Shown here: one piece after another, positions 1 to 8,558 of the stretch | Layout of the letters: each line of letters opens with the position of its first letter | How positions within the stretch are numbered: the first letter of the stretch is position 1 | NCBI GenBank assembly: GCA_026645635.1 | Contig: JAPKMV010000091.1 | Location: 1-9,364 of the forward strand | Source: Caldilineaceae bacterium | GTDB taxonomy: Bacteria > Chloroflexota > Anaerolineae > Caldilineales > Caldilineaceae | Reading direction: 5' to 3' | Length of the DNA stretch: 9,364 nucleotides | The notes under the pieces: generated by a model | The model's input: only the letters and a program-made list of their open reading frames with translations | Told to the model about the DNA's origin: nothing | Database searches by the model: none | Translations under genes and position numbers: made by a program

Positions 1-77
1 CGGGCAAAGTCATCACCCCGGCAGCACCACTTCCTGAGAGCAGCGCAGCCGCTGCGCCGCCCACCCGTTTCCATTTC

Positions 78-707
78 ATGTCTTATCTGCTCGGCCTGGT
101 CACCGCGGTGACGCTGGTCGGGGGCGTTGTCTTTGTGTTGCGCCGGCCCGAGCCGCCGCCGATCCAGTTGCAGCCGCCGCCGACGCCGGCGCCCAGCCCG
201 ACGCCGCTGCCCACGGCCACGCCCGCCCCCATCGTCGTTTTCGTCAGCGGCGCGGTGGCCGCGCCCGGCGCCTATGTGCTGCCGCCCGGCGCACGCGTCG
301 GCGATGCACTCGCTGCGGCCGGCGGGCTGCTGGCGGAGGCAGATCCGGCTCTCGTCAACCAGGCGCAGCCGATCTATGACGGCGCGCAGGTGCATGTGCC
401 ACCCGCCGCGGCGGTGATGCCCGAAGCTGTGCGTTCGGCCGGGCCGCCGATCGGGCTATCCGGCATGTTGCCGACGCCCACGCCCGCGGCGGTCAGCAGC
501 GGCGCAGCAGCCCTGGCGCCCGGTGGGCTGGTCAATGTCAACACGGCGACGATGGCCGAACTGGAGACGCTGCCCGGCATTGGCGCCAGCCGCGCCCAGG
601 CCATCATCGACAACCGGCCTTATCAGACCATCGACGATCTCAACCGCGTGCCGGGCATCGGCGACGCCACGCTCAACCGTCTGCGCCCGCTTGTCACCGT
701 ACAGTGA
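78..707 (+). CDS. comEA: ComEA-like protein: membrane anchor, SLBB domain, helix-hairpin-helix DNA-binding domain
   Basis: Probable membrane-anchored double-stranded DNA receptor for natural transformation (ComEA family). Seen, numbering from the ATG at 78: a hydrophobic segment at about residues 3-21, a Pro/Thr/Ala linker at 24-51, and an SLBB-type domain at about 52-108 (VVFVSGAVAAPGAY, then GDALAAAGG). A second Pro/Ala-rich linker follows. Residues 151-206 form the paired HhH domain, opening with LVNVNTATMAELETLPGIG and carrying LPGIG and VPGIG hairpins. This order is the usual ComEA layout and the C-terminus is complete. The start is uncertain. The frame is open without a stop back to base 3, and no Shine-Dalgarno-like sequence precedes the ATG at 78. 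The true protein may therefore begin upstream of the window, with a short cytoplasmic tail before the membrane helix. No comEC is visible downstream; the next gene is 186 bases away. Confidence 0.88.
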   Translation: MSYLLGLVTAVTLVGGVVFVLRRPEPPPIQLQPPPTPAPSPTPLPTATPAPIVVFVSGAVAAPGAYVLPPGARVGDALAAAGGLLAEADPALVNQAQPIYDGAQVHVPPAAAVMPEAVRSAGPPIGLSGMLPTPTPAAVSSGAAALAPGGLVNVNTATMAELETLPGIGASRAQAIIDNRPYQTIDDLNRVPGIGDATLNRLRPLVTVQ

Positions 708-893
708 GCCTGGCTCAACAACCGAACATTCAGCCAGAATTCACTCAGAAGATGGGGAACATAGACTGATCTTGCCCTGACAGAGCCTCGCCATTGGGCA
801 ACTGTGGGCGGCCATTGATGTGCAGTTGTCGGCGGGCAAGGCTAATAAAGGGCGCGTCCGAACCCACAAACGGAGATGAGGCGGGAGAGAACT

Positions 894-1340
894 ATGCCAC
901 AAGAGGAAAAGAAAACCCTGCAAGGTCAGGCCAAAGAGGTTTTCGTCGATGTGCGCAACGAGCTGATTGTACAGAGTGCAAACCTCTATCTGGTTGTCCG
1001 CAAGGTGCTGATGGCCAGCCTCGGCGCCGTCGCGTTGACAGCAGAGGAAGCCAACGAGTTTGTGAACCGGCTGGTCGAGCGCGGCGAGTTGGCGGAAACC
1101 GATGCGCAGCGGCTGATCGGCGAACTGCGCACACAGGGGCGCAAACAGGAAGAAGAAGCCAGCAAAGCGCGCGAAGAACTCACGCGCAAAGCCAGCATGG
1201 CGCTCGAAGAGAGCGTCGAAACGATTCTACACCAGTTCAATGCGCCGGATAAAGCCGAGATCGAAGAACTCAGCCGCAAGATCGGCGTGCTCAACGACAA
1301 GGTCACAGCATTGACCAACCGCAGCGCCGTGCAGGAATAA
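894..1340 (+). CDS. phasin-like (polyhydroxyalkanoate granule-associated) coiled-coil protein
   Basis: A 148-residue, highly charged, all-helical protein. Residues 22-60 contain the amphipathic stretch LYLVVRKVLMASLGAVALTAEEANEFVNRLVERGEL, which resembles the core of PhaF/PhaI-type phasins. Residues 65-112 are rich in Glu/Lys/Arg and probably form a long helix. Residues 119-142 (KAEIEELSRKIGVLNDKVTAL) give a clear leucine-heptad coiled coil. Phasins coat polyhydroxyalkanoate granules, but in many genomes these short proteins occur without PHA genes and their job is unknown. I chose the ATG at 894 over the in-frame ATG at 876 because a GGGAG-like ribosome site lies just before it, whereas the CGGAG before 876 is too close. 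No PHA synthase is in the window. The gene is followed at once by the hairpin at 1358-1425. Confidence 0.72.
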   Translation: MPQEEKKTLQGQAKEVFVDVRNELIVQSANLYLVVRKVLMASLGAVALTAEEANEFVNRLVERGELAETDAQRLIGELRTQGRKQEEEASKAREELTRKASMALEESVETILHQFNAPDKAEIEELSRKIGVLNDKVTALTNRSAVQE

Positions 1341-1357
1341 GTCGAATCTCCCAATCT

Positions 1358-1425
1358 CCAATCTCCTAATCTCTTAATCTCTCAATCGCACCAGCGATTA
1401 GGAGATTAAGAGATTAGGAGATTGG
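1358..1425. repeat. long hairpin made of AATCTCC-like heptamers between convergent genes
   Basis: The arm at 1358-1381 is a perfect 24-base inverted match of 1402-1425. Inside it, AATCGC (1384-1389) pairs with GCGATT (1394-1399) around the loop ACCA, so the whole forms a stem of about 32 pairs with one two-base mismatch. The left arm and the bases before it (from about 1345) are built from repeated AATCTCC, TAATCTC and TTAATCTC units. The right arm carries the complement. It lies 17 bases past the phasin stop and 17 bases before the stop of the convergent lipoprotein gene. It could act as a two-way transcription end signal, although no long U tract follows the stem, or it may be a dispersed palindromic repeat. 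Confidence 0.85.
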
Positions 1426-1442
1426 GCAATCCCTCCGCGGCG

Positions 1443-3134
1443 CTACTCTTCCCCAACGTACTCGATCCGGTAAATCACGCCCGTGGCGTAGTCGCCCACG
1501 AGAAGGTTGCCGTCAGGAGCGGTGACGAGGGGCAGCGGGCGATCCAGGCCGCCGATGAATTCCGACGGCTCGCCGCGGTAGGTTACGCCGTCCGCCGCCA
1601 CCGTCGTCGTCAGGGCGATGCGTTCAACGATGTGTCCCACAGGCTCCGAACTGAAAACTTCACCAAAGAGCGTCACATAGAGCGTGCGATAGGCCGCCGG
1701 CCAGTCAGGATTGCTGACGTAGGCCAGGCCGTTGGCGCTGGCGTGGGGCGTCACCGGATAGACCGGGCTGCTGTAGGGAGCGCCCTCCTCTTCCGCATTT
1801 TCCACCATCCCAAAGTGTGTCGGAAAGCCGTAATCCAGCCCCCAGCGGATGTGATTCACCTCGTCCGGCGCGTCGTTGAAATCGGGGCCGTTTTCGCTGG
1901 CAAAGAGCTGCCACGCGGTGGGACCGTCCGGCGCGGCAAGATCCACCGGCGCCGGCGCAAAGAGTACGTCATAGGCGTTGCGATTGCCGCGGCTGACCAC
2001 TTCCAGGTCGCCCTGCCCCTGTCCGCTGCGCGGGAAACGCAGCACCGTGGCGTTGAGGTCACCGCCCACCTCCAGGTCTTCCGTGGAGCCGAGGCCAAAG
2101 TAGAGCCAGGTTCCCCCTGGCTCACCGGAAAATGGGTCGGGGTCGGGGTTCCAGGCCAGCCCATTGTTCTGGTGACGGCCCCAGGGCAGCCCGTCGATGC
2201 GCACCGTGCGCACATCCGCGGCGCCGTCGCCGTTGCTGTCCAGCGTATGGATCAACTGGCCGCGCCCGCCAAGCCAGACGGCGCCGTCCTGCGGGTCATG
2301 GAGCAGGCCGACCAGTTCCACATAGCCGGCGTCGTAGAGTTGGCGGCGGTCATAGACGCCGTCGCCGCTCTCGTCAAAATAACGCCAGACGCGGCCATTT
2401 TGCAGGCTGACCAGCATGTCGCCCTGCGGCGTGAAATCGATCTGCGTTATCTCACGCAAGTTGTCGGCAACCGCAGTGGCGGTGAAACCGGCGGGCAGCC
2501 GCAGCATTGTCGCCAGCTCAGCCGATGCCGGGGCGACGGTCACGGGTTCGTCCCAAACCGGGTCAAATTGCAGCGCGCCGATCTCGAAGACCCCGGCCTG
2601 GTCGCTCCACTCGAAGACCACTTGCAGCTCGCGCACGGTGGCAAAGTCCGGCCGCGCGCCGCTGTCATCCCGCACCTCGCGCAGGGGGATGTGGAGCGTC
2701 GCCCAGTCGTCAGCCAGGCCGTAGCGGGTGAGTGGCAGCGACATGCGGTCGCCATCCTGCTCGACCAGATAAAGATTCGGCGTGAGGGCGCCGGTGCGCC
2801 GGGCGTGCAGCGTCAGCGTCTCGTTGCCGGTGAGGGGGGCGCCCTCCGCATCAAACTGCACTGCCCAGCGTGCAAAGGTGGACGCGTTGGTGGAAACCGT
2901 CATACGCGCGCCGTCGGCAGCGTGCGCGCAGTGGATCTGCGCGCCCTCTCCGGTGTCACACGCAATCTGCACCGCCGGTGCGGCGAGCAGGTTTGCGCCC
3001 AGCAAGGCAGGCGGCGGCGCTGCTGTGGGCGTTGGCGGCGGCGCCTCATCGCCGCAGGCAGCCAGCAGCGTCACAGCGACAAACAGCAACAAGGTCAGAT
3101 GAGGGGTACGGCGCAGGTTCATCAACATGTTCAT
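1443..3134 (-). CDS. lipoprotein with galactose-binding-like domain and PQQ-type sugar (sorbosone) dehydrogenase propeller
   Basis: A 563-residue exported lipoprotein. Residues 1-27 are a type II signal peptide ending in LLAAC (lipidated Cys27), followed by a Pro/Thr linker at 31-43. Residues about 55-195 look like a jelly-roll carbohydrate-binding or galactose-binding-like domain (ATLHIPLREV, later FEWSDQAGVFEIGALQF). Residues about 208-560 match the glucose/sorbosone dehydrogenase beta-propeller: LRLPAGFTATAVADNLREIT, WGRHQNNGLAWNPDP (321-331), ENGPDFNDAPDEVNHIRWGLDYGFP and DGNLLVGDYATGVIYRI. Two DxxGDGxxD calcium-type loops, at 254-262 and 299-307, resemble those in large membrane-bound dehydrogenases. 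Substrate and cofactor use cannot be read from sequence. The ATG at 3134 is chosen because it gives a normal signal peptide; in-frame ATGs 2 and 4 codons later are possible, and a longer start would add 16 residues before it. It lies on the same strand as msrPQ but 257 bases behind the small gene at 3392-3571. Confidence 0.87.
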   Translation of the reverse strand: MNMLMNLRRTPHLTLLLFVAVTLLAACGDEAPPPTPTAAPPPALLGANLLAAPAVQIACDTGEGAQIHCAHAADGARMTVSTNASTFARWAVQFDAEGAPLTGNETLTLHARRTGALTPNLYLVEQDGDRMSLPLTRYGLADDWATLHIPLREVRDDSGARPDFATVRELQVVFEWSDQAGVFEIGALQFDPVWDEPVTVAPASAELATMLRLPAGFTATAVADNLREITQIDFTPQGDMLVSLQNGRVWRYFDESGDGVYDRRQLYDAGYVELVGLLHDPQDGAVWLGGRGQLIHTLDSNGDGAADVRTVRIDGLPWGRHQNNGLAWNPDPDPFSGEPGGTWLYFGLGSTEDLEVGGDLNATVLRFPRSGQGQGDLEVVSRGNRNAYDVLFAPAPVDLAAPDGPTAWQLFASENGPDFNDAPDEVNHIRWGLDYGFPTHFGMVENAEEEGAPYSSPVYPVTPHASANGLAYVSNPDWPAAYRTLYVTLFGEVFSSEPVGHIVERIALTTTVAADGVTYRGEPSEFIGGLDRPLPLVTAPDGNLLVGDYATGVIYRIEYVGEE

Positions 3135-3249
3135 GGCATCCAGTTTTCCACGCCCGCGCCCGTCATGCAAATCTGGCTGCACGCAGCGTCACTCCATGCA
3201 GACGCGCATCATCGCTGGCGCCTCCGCCAAATAGCGCCGCGCCCTGCTC

Positions 3250-3392
3250 AGAGTCTGTTTGTAAAACCACTCACTTCAACGCGGAGGCGCAGAGATGCAG
3301 AGAAACTGCCGTAGAATCGCCCCCCAATTCTTCTCTGCGAACCTTTGCGCCTCCGCGTCTCTGCGTCAAAGAGATCTTTACAAACAGGCTCT
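3250..3392. repeat. palindromic MITE/REP-like element, copy 1
   Basis: A noncoding element of about 143 bases bounded by inverted ends. AGAGTCTGTTTGTAAA at 3250-3265 matches the complement of 3377-3392 at 15 of 16 positions. Inside, 3279-3291 pairs perfectly with 3346-3358 (13 bp), and GCAGAGAA at 3297-3304 pairs with 3331-3338, so it can fold on itself. By hand alignment its left 57 and right 62 bases agree with the element at 8559-8710 at 47 and 53 positions. It holds no gene. It fills most of the spacer upstream of the lipoprotein gene, and its right end contains the stop codon of the small gene at 3392-3571. The remaining spacer bases (3135-3249) show no clear promoter. Confidence 0.82.
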
Positions 3393-3571
3393 CAGCCGCC
3401 GGCAATCGCCTCAAACGCCCAGAAGAGGTCACCCGCGGTTCGCGGCTCAGACGATGCAGCAGTGGCCGGCGCGGCGGACGCTGCGCCGGCGCGCTCCCCG
3501 GCGTGGCCAGGCAGCGCCGTCAGGATGATCACCAGAGCGGCAAGTACGACAATTTCGATAATCTGACGCAT
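3392..3571 (-). CDS. small secreted or membrane-anchored protein, 59 residues, unknown function
   Basis: Not recognised as a known family. The frame reads MRQIIEIVVLAALVIILTALPGHAGERAG at its N-terminus, then an Ala/Ser/Pro-rich stretch, and ends DLFWAFEAIAGG. Residues 4-20 are hydrophobic. Followed by PGHAGE, they could be a cleaved signal peptide or a single membrane anchor, leaving an extracytoplasmic tail of about 35 residues. Support for a real gene: a strong AGGAG ribosome site 9 bases before the ATG, signal-peptide-like design, and a position between msrQ (137 bases upstream) and the lipoprotein gene on the same strand. Its TGA stop lies at the very edge of the palindromic element at 3250-3392, so the original 3' end may have been altered by arrival of that element. 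Against it: short length and no homologue I can name. Confidence 0.5.
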   Translation of the reverse strand: MRQIIEIVVLAALVIILTALPGHAGERAGAASAAPATAASSEPRTAGDLFWAFEAIAGG

Positions 3572-3645
3572 GGCTGGCTTCTCCTCTCGTCACAGTCTCG
3601 CGTAGTGCGTGATTCGTTGCCCCCAGGATAATCGGCGCAGCCACC

Positions 3646-3673
3646 TGCTGCTGTGCGTCACTGCACAGCAGCA
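3646..3673 (-). terminator. stem-loop after msrQ, possible transcription end or processing site
   Basis: TGCTGCTGTGC at 3646-3656 pairs perfectly with GCACAGCAGCA at 3663-3673 around a six-base loop. It begins about 35 bases past the msrQ stop and about 75 bases before the small gene at 3571, both on the minus strand. No U run follows on the minus strand, so this is not a textbook intrinsic terminator. It may instead weaken read-through or protect the msrPQ mRNA 3' end. Confidence 0.4.
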
Positions 3674-3708
3674 ATGTGAACGTGACTTGGAATTGTGAAA
3701 CAGCGGCG

Positions 3709-4434
3709 TCAGTCGGCGCCGTTGGCAGCCTGCCGCGTGGATTTGGCTGGCGTCCGGCGCACCGGCTGTGGAGGAGCGCCGGTGATGCGCTGGCGCAGCG
3801 CGACGATGCGTTGGCGCACTGCGGGGATGCGCACAAACAGCAAGAGTGCCAGCGCCAACCCGTAGAGCAGCGGCTCCCCGCGCTCGGCTGCTTTGGCCTG
3901 CCAGAGAAAATGCAGCACCGCCAGCACACCGGCCGCGTAGACGAGGCGATGCAGCCGCTTCCAGTTGCGCCCCAGCCGCCGCATCCAGCCGCGGGTCGAC
4001 GTGATCGCCAGCGGCAGCAGGATGAGCAAGGCGACCAGCCCCGCCACAATGTACGGTTTGTTCAGCAGCGCATCCTGCAGCAGAAACTGCACGTCGAAGC
4101 CGTAGTCCAGCCCGACGAAGTTGAGCAGATGAAAACTGGCGTAGACAAAGGCCCACAGCCCCAACGACTTGCGCACCGTCAGACCGCGGCGGAACCCGAA
4201 GGCCGTGTGCAAGGGCGTCGCCGCCAGCGAAAGCAGCAGCAGGGCGATGGACGCCCGCCCAGTCGCGTTGTTGATGGTGTTGATCGGGTCAACGCCCAGA
4301 TTATCTTGTGCAAAGTCGCGCAGCAGCACGAGCAGCGGCAGCGCGGCGGCAAAATTTACCGCCAGCCAGAACCAGTTGCGACGCAAGTAGGTTGCGATTG
4401 ATCTCTCCGGTTGTGTGCGCTTGTCTGTCGTCAT
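3709..4434 (-). CDS. msrQ: MsrQ, heme-b membrane subunit of the MsrPQ methionine sulfoxide reductase
   Basis: Integral membrane cytochrome b subunit (formerly YedZ) that passes electrons from the quinone pool or a flavin reductase to MsrP. The 241-residue protein has about six hydrophobic segments (near 22-38, 58-74, 90-108, 126-145, 163-178 and 188-202) of the ferric-reductase-like fold. Histidines at 102 (YASFHLLNF), 162 (WKRLHRLVY) and 175 (VLHFLW) have the same mutual spacing as the heme-ligand histidines known for E. coli MsrQ (91, 151, 164). The motif NWKRLHRLVYAAGVLAVLHF is diagnostic. The protein is about 30 residues longer than the E. coli one, mostly a basic, Pro-containing cytoplasmic tail after residue 205. 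The ATG at 4434 is the natural start, although only a weak ribosome site is visible. It lies 97 bases behind msrP on the same strand, the standard msrPQ order. Confidence 0.95.
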   Translation of the reverse strand: MTTDKRTQPERSIATYLRRNWFWLAVNFAAALPLLVLLRDFAQDNLGVDPINTINNATGRASIALLLLSLAATPLHTAFGFRRGLTVRKSLGLWAFVYASFHLLNFVGLDYGFDVQFLLQDALLNKPYIVAGLVALLILLPLAITSTRGWMRRLGRNWKRLHRLVYAAGVLAVLHFLWQAKAAERGEPLLYGLALALLLFVRIPAVRQRIVALRQRITGAPPQPVRRTPAKSTRQAANGAD

Positions 4435-4473
4435 GTTTGGATCTTGGCCTATTGGGTTATTGCTCTATCACGC

Positions 4474-4531
4474 GTTGCGGTGCTCGCTTACGCTCGCAGT
4501 TCGGATGATTTCGCCCCTCGCCCCTCGCAAC
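4474..4531. repeat. small repeats in the msrP-msrQ spacer
   Basis: The 97-base spacer holds a tandem heptamer CGCCCCT (4512-4518 and 4519-4525, with a partial third unit), two direct copies of GCTCGC (4482-4487 and 4492-4497), and an inverted pair GTTGCG (4474-4479) with CGCAAC (4526-4531) that could close a hairpin in the mRNA. No open frame or promoter stands out. It may tune the relative yield of msrP and msrQ, or may simply be a dispersed repeat remnant. Confidence 0.4.
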
Positions 4532-5596
<1,065 letters not shown>

Positions 5597-5678
5597 CGTG
5601 TTGGCTCCCTACCCTCACTCAGTTGTCTGCCGTGGCGTGCACTATAATGGCAGTAGATGACAGCCGCATTAAGGTTTG

Positions 5679-5684
5679 ATTATA
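5679..5684 (-). promoter_or_regulatory. candidate -10 box for msrPQ
   Basis: On the minus strand a perfect TATAAT lies 83 bases before the msrP start, in a locally AT-rich patch of an otherwise GC-rich region. No good -35 hexamer is found at 16-18 bases upstream (GAGTCA or CGAGTC is the best), so the assignment rests on the -10 box and position only. A plus-strand TATAAT at 5643-5648 could similarly serve the divergent gene at 5880, but also lacks a good -35 box. Confidence 0.35.
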
Positions 5685-5754
5685 CAAATCTTACAGAAGG
5701 TGACTCGGGCTGCGTTTATCATCATTAGGCTTTGTCGGCAATCGCTTTTTGGCA

Positions 5755-5812
5755 CGCAAAGTCGCAAAGTCGCAAAGCGTTTTTCTCCTGGCGTCTGTGC
5801 GCCTTCGCGCCA
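5755..5812. repeat. degenerate palindromic repeat related to the CGCAAAG-type element
   Basis: Three tandem octamers CGCAAAGT, CGCAAAGT and CGCAAAGC occupy 5755-5778. They are followed by a short T-rich loop and the imperfect complement GGCGTCTGTGCGCCTTCGCG at about 5790-5809. The pattern resembles the inner arms of the elements at 3250-3392 and 8559-8710, but the conserved outer ends (AGACTGTTTGTAAA type) are absent. It lies in the 283-base spacer between the divergent msrP and DUF2231 genes, which otherwise shows only the possible -10 boxes. Confidence 0.5.
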
Positions 5813-5879
5813 GATTCCTTCCCACCTGCAAAGGTAGTTTGCATCAATCGGCGCATAAGTTCTGTGAGAGGTTTTCCCG

Positions 5880-6365
5880 ATGAGTTGGTTTCAACACCTA
5901 CATCCGGCCACGATCCACTTTCCCATTGCCCTGCTGCTCCTGGGGAGCGTGCTGGCGATCTACTACATCTGGCGGCCGGACATGGTGCAACTGCGCTGGA
6001 CGGCGTGGCTGCTGCTGGCGTTGGGCTGGGTTGGCGGGGTGGCAGCCGTGCTGACCGGTCTCTTCGCCCAGAGCAACCTGCCGCCGGATGCGCCCTATCG
6101 CGATGTGCTGAACTGGCATATCGCCGTCGGGCTGGGACAACTGGTGGTCTATGGCCTTGTGCTCTACCAGGGTTGGCTCTATCGCAGCGCAAGGCGTCAG
6201 AAGCAGCGCGCCGCCCGCGGCGATGTCAGCGTCGATCTGCTCGACAGCGCGCCGTCACGGCTATGGGTCACCGCGGCGCTGCTCTTCGGCATGTTGCTCG
6301 TCGCGGCGACAGGGTGGAACGGCGGCGTGTTGGTCTATGAATGGGGCGTCAACGTGAGTGGGTGA
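5880..6365 (+). CDS. DUF2231 family four-helix membrane protein
   Basis: A 161-residue integral membrane protein of the DUF2231 family, whose biochemical role is not established. Seen: the family opening HLHPATIHFPIALLLLGSV (6-24), four hydrophobic helices near 11-31, 40-62, 80-101 and 126-146, a basic cytoplasmic-type loop at 101-113 (YRSARRQKQRAAR), and the closing motif TGWNGGVLVYEWGVNV (144-159). Histidines 13 and 80 lie at or in helices and are candidates for heme or metal binding; this is inference. The ATG at 5880 has a GAGAGG ribosome site 8 bases upstream. It is divergent from msrP across 283 bases and its stop is only 8 bases from the convergent rimO stop, which leaves no room for a separate terminator. 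Confidence 0.85.
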   Translation: MSWFQHLHPATIHFPIALLLLGSVLAIYYIWRPDMVQLRWTAWLLLALGWVGGVAAVLTGLFAQSNLPPDAPYRDVLNWHIAVGLGQLVVYGLVLYQGWLYRSARRQKQRAARGDVSVDLLDSAPSRLWVTAALLFGMLLVAATGWNGGVLVYEWGVNVSG

Positions 6366-6373
6366 GGTGTTCC

Positions 6374-7803
<1,430 letters not shown>

Positions 7804-7804
<1 letters not shown>

Positions 7805-8487
7805 CACGGATGGTTCTCTTCTTCGCGCTTCCAGAGCGCCAACATCGCCAGCATGGCGTCATAGCGCTGCTGCGCAATGACACTCGCCTCAGGTGTGTTC
7901 ATGCTGGCCACCGTGCGGCTCAGCACGGATTCGGTGAATTCGCGCAGGTTTCCGCGGCGCTGTGGCAAGGTCAAACCGTGCATGAAACTCATGCTCAGGT
8001 TGTAGGCCAGCGCCTGCACGCCCAGTTTGGAAAGTTTGTCCGCATCCCACAGAATGGCGGCCTCCAGCGGTTGCAGCGGCGGCGCGCCGGGCGGGCGCTG
8101 CAACCCGACGTGCAGGCTGATGGCCAGCGCCACCGCGCCGATCTTGGCAGCGGGAAAATCGGTATGCTCCAGCAGCGTGCGCGCCGCCTTTGCCCCGGCA
8201 ACGCCGTGGTTTGGCTCGCCCTTACAGACATCATGCAGCCACGCCGCGGCCTCCACAACTTCGCGGTCGGCGCCGGTCAGGTCGGCAAGGTGCAGCGCCA
8301 GCCCAGCAACGATCTGGACATGTTCCCAGCGATAATTGAAGGGCAGGGCTTTGCCATCCTTTGCTTTCCAGGCGTCGAGCGCCTCCTCAGTGGCGCGCTG
8401 TTCGGCGTGGCGCTGGCAGACGGTGCGCCAGCCGGCGTTGGTTGCAATAATCGTCGTTTTCTTGCCCCGCTTCAACTTCATCGCCAT
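7804..8487 (-). CDS. HD-domain phosphohydrolase, substrate unknown
   Basis: A 227-residue cytoplasmic protein of the HD metal-dependent phosphohydrolase superfamily. The metal ligands expected for the fold are visible: His56 (YRWEHVQIV), the His85-Asp86 pair (AAAWLHDVCKG), His94, His126 (ISLHVGL) and Asp148 or Asp150 (AILWDADKLSKLGV). The DADKLSKLGV stretch and overall layout recall the YedJ/YpgQ type of small HD hydrolases, some of which act on nucleotides, but the substrate cannot be told from sequence. Residues 1-45 are a basic N-terminal extension. The ATG at 8487 is used; a second in-frame ATG two codons on is equally possible and neither has a strong ribosome site. The stop codon overlaps the rimO start, so the two are probably one transcript. 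Confidence 0.85.
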
Positions 8488-8558
8488 TGTCTTGAGTCCA
8501 ACTGCCTTACCGCAAAGCCGCAGCGGCGTAAGAAATACACCTGGTGATCTCGCTTCCT

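Noticed and set aside
705..717. TGAGCC-T-GGCTCA palindrome at the ComEA stop as terminator
   Set aside because: With a one-base centre it can form only a short stem, and no T run follows.
796..850. Promoter or operator before the phasin gene: TAATAA at 843-848, CAACTG/CAGTTG inverted pair at 799-804 and 823-828
   Set aside because: No -35 hexamer lies at acceptable spacing, and six-base inverted pairs are expected by chance.
876..893. Earlier ATG for the phasin gene
   Set aside because: Its only ribosome-like bases (CGGAG) directly touch the ATG, while the ATG at 894 has a properly spaced GGGAG.
1345..1425. Possible CRISPR-like or simple tandem array
   Set aside because: The heptamer units are far too short, have no spacers, and are arranged as one inverted hairpin.
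1422..3314. Long plus-strand open frame of 630 codons
   Set aside because: It is antisense to the lipoprotein dehydrogenase gene, whose motifs and signal peptide are clear. The plus-strand translation is rich in Arg, His and Gln without any domain pattern, as expected from a GC-rich shadow.
5643..5648. Plus-strand TATAAT as promoter of the DUF2231 gene
   Set aside because: It is over 230 bases from the start, with a repeat between, and the best -35 match (TTGTCT) is only 14 bases away. It is kept only as a remark under the msrP promoter entry.
8505..8532. Imperfect CTTACCGC/GCGGCGTAAG inverted repeat upstream of the HD gene
   Set aside because: The arms need a bulge and there is no associated promoter, so this is too weak to call an operator.
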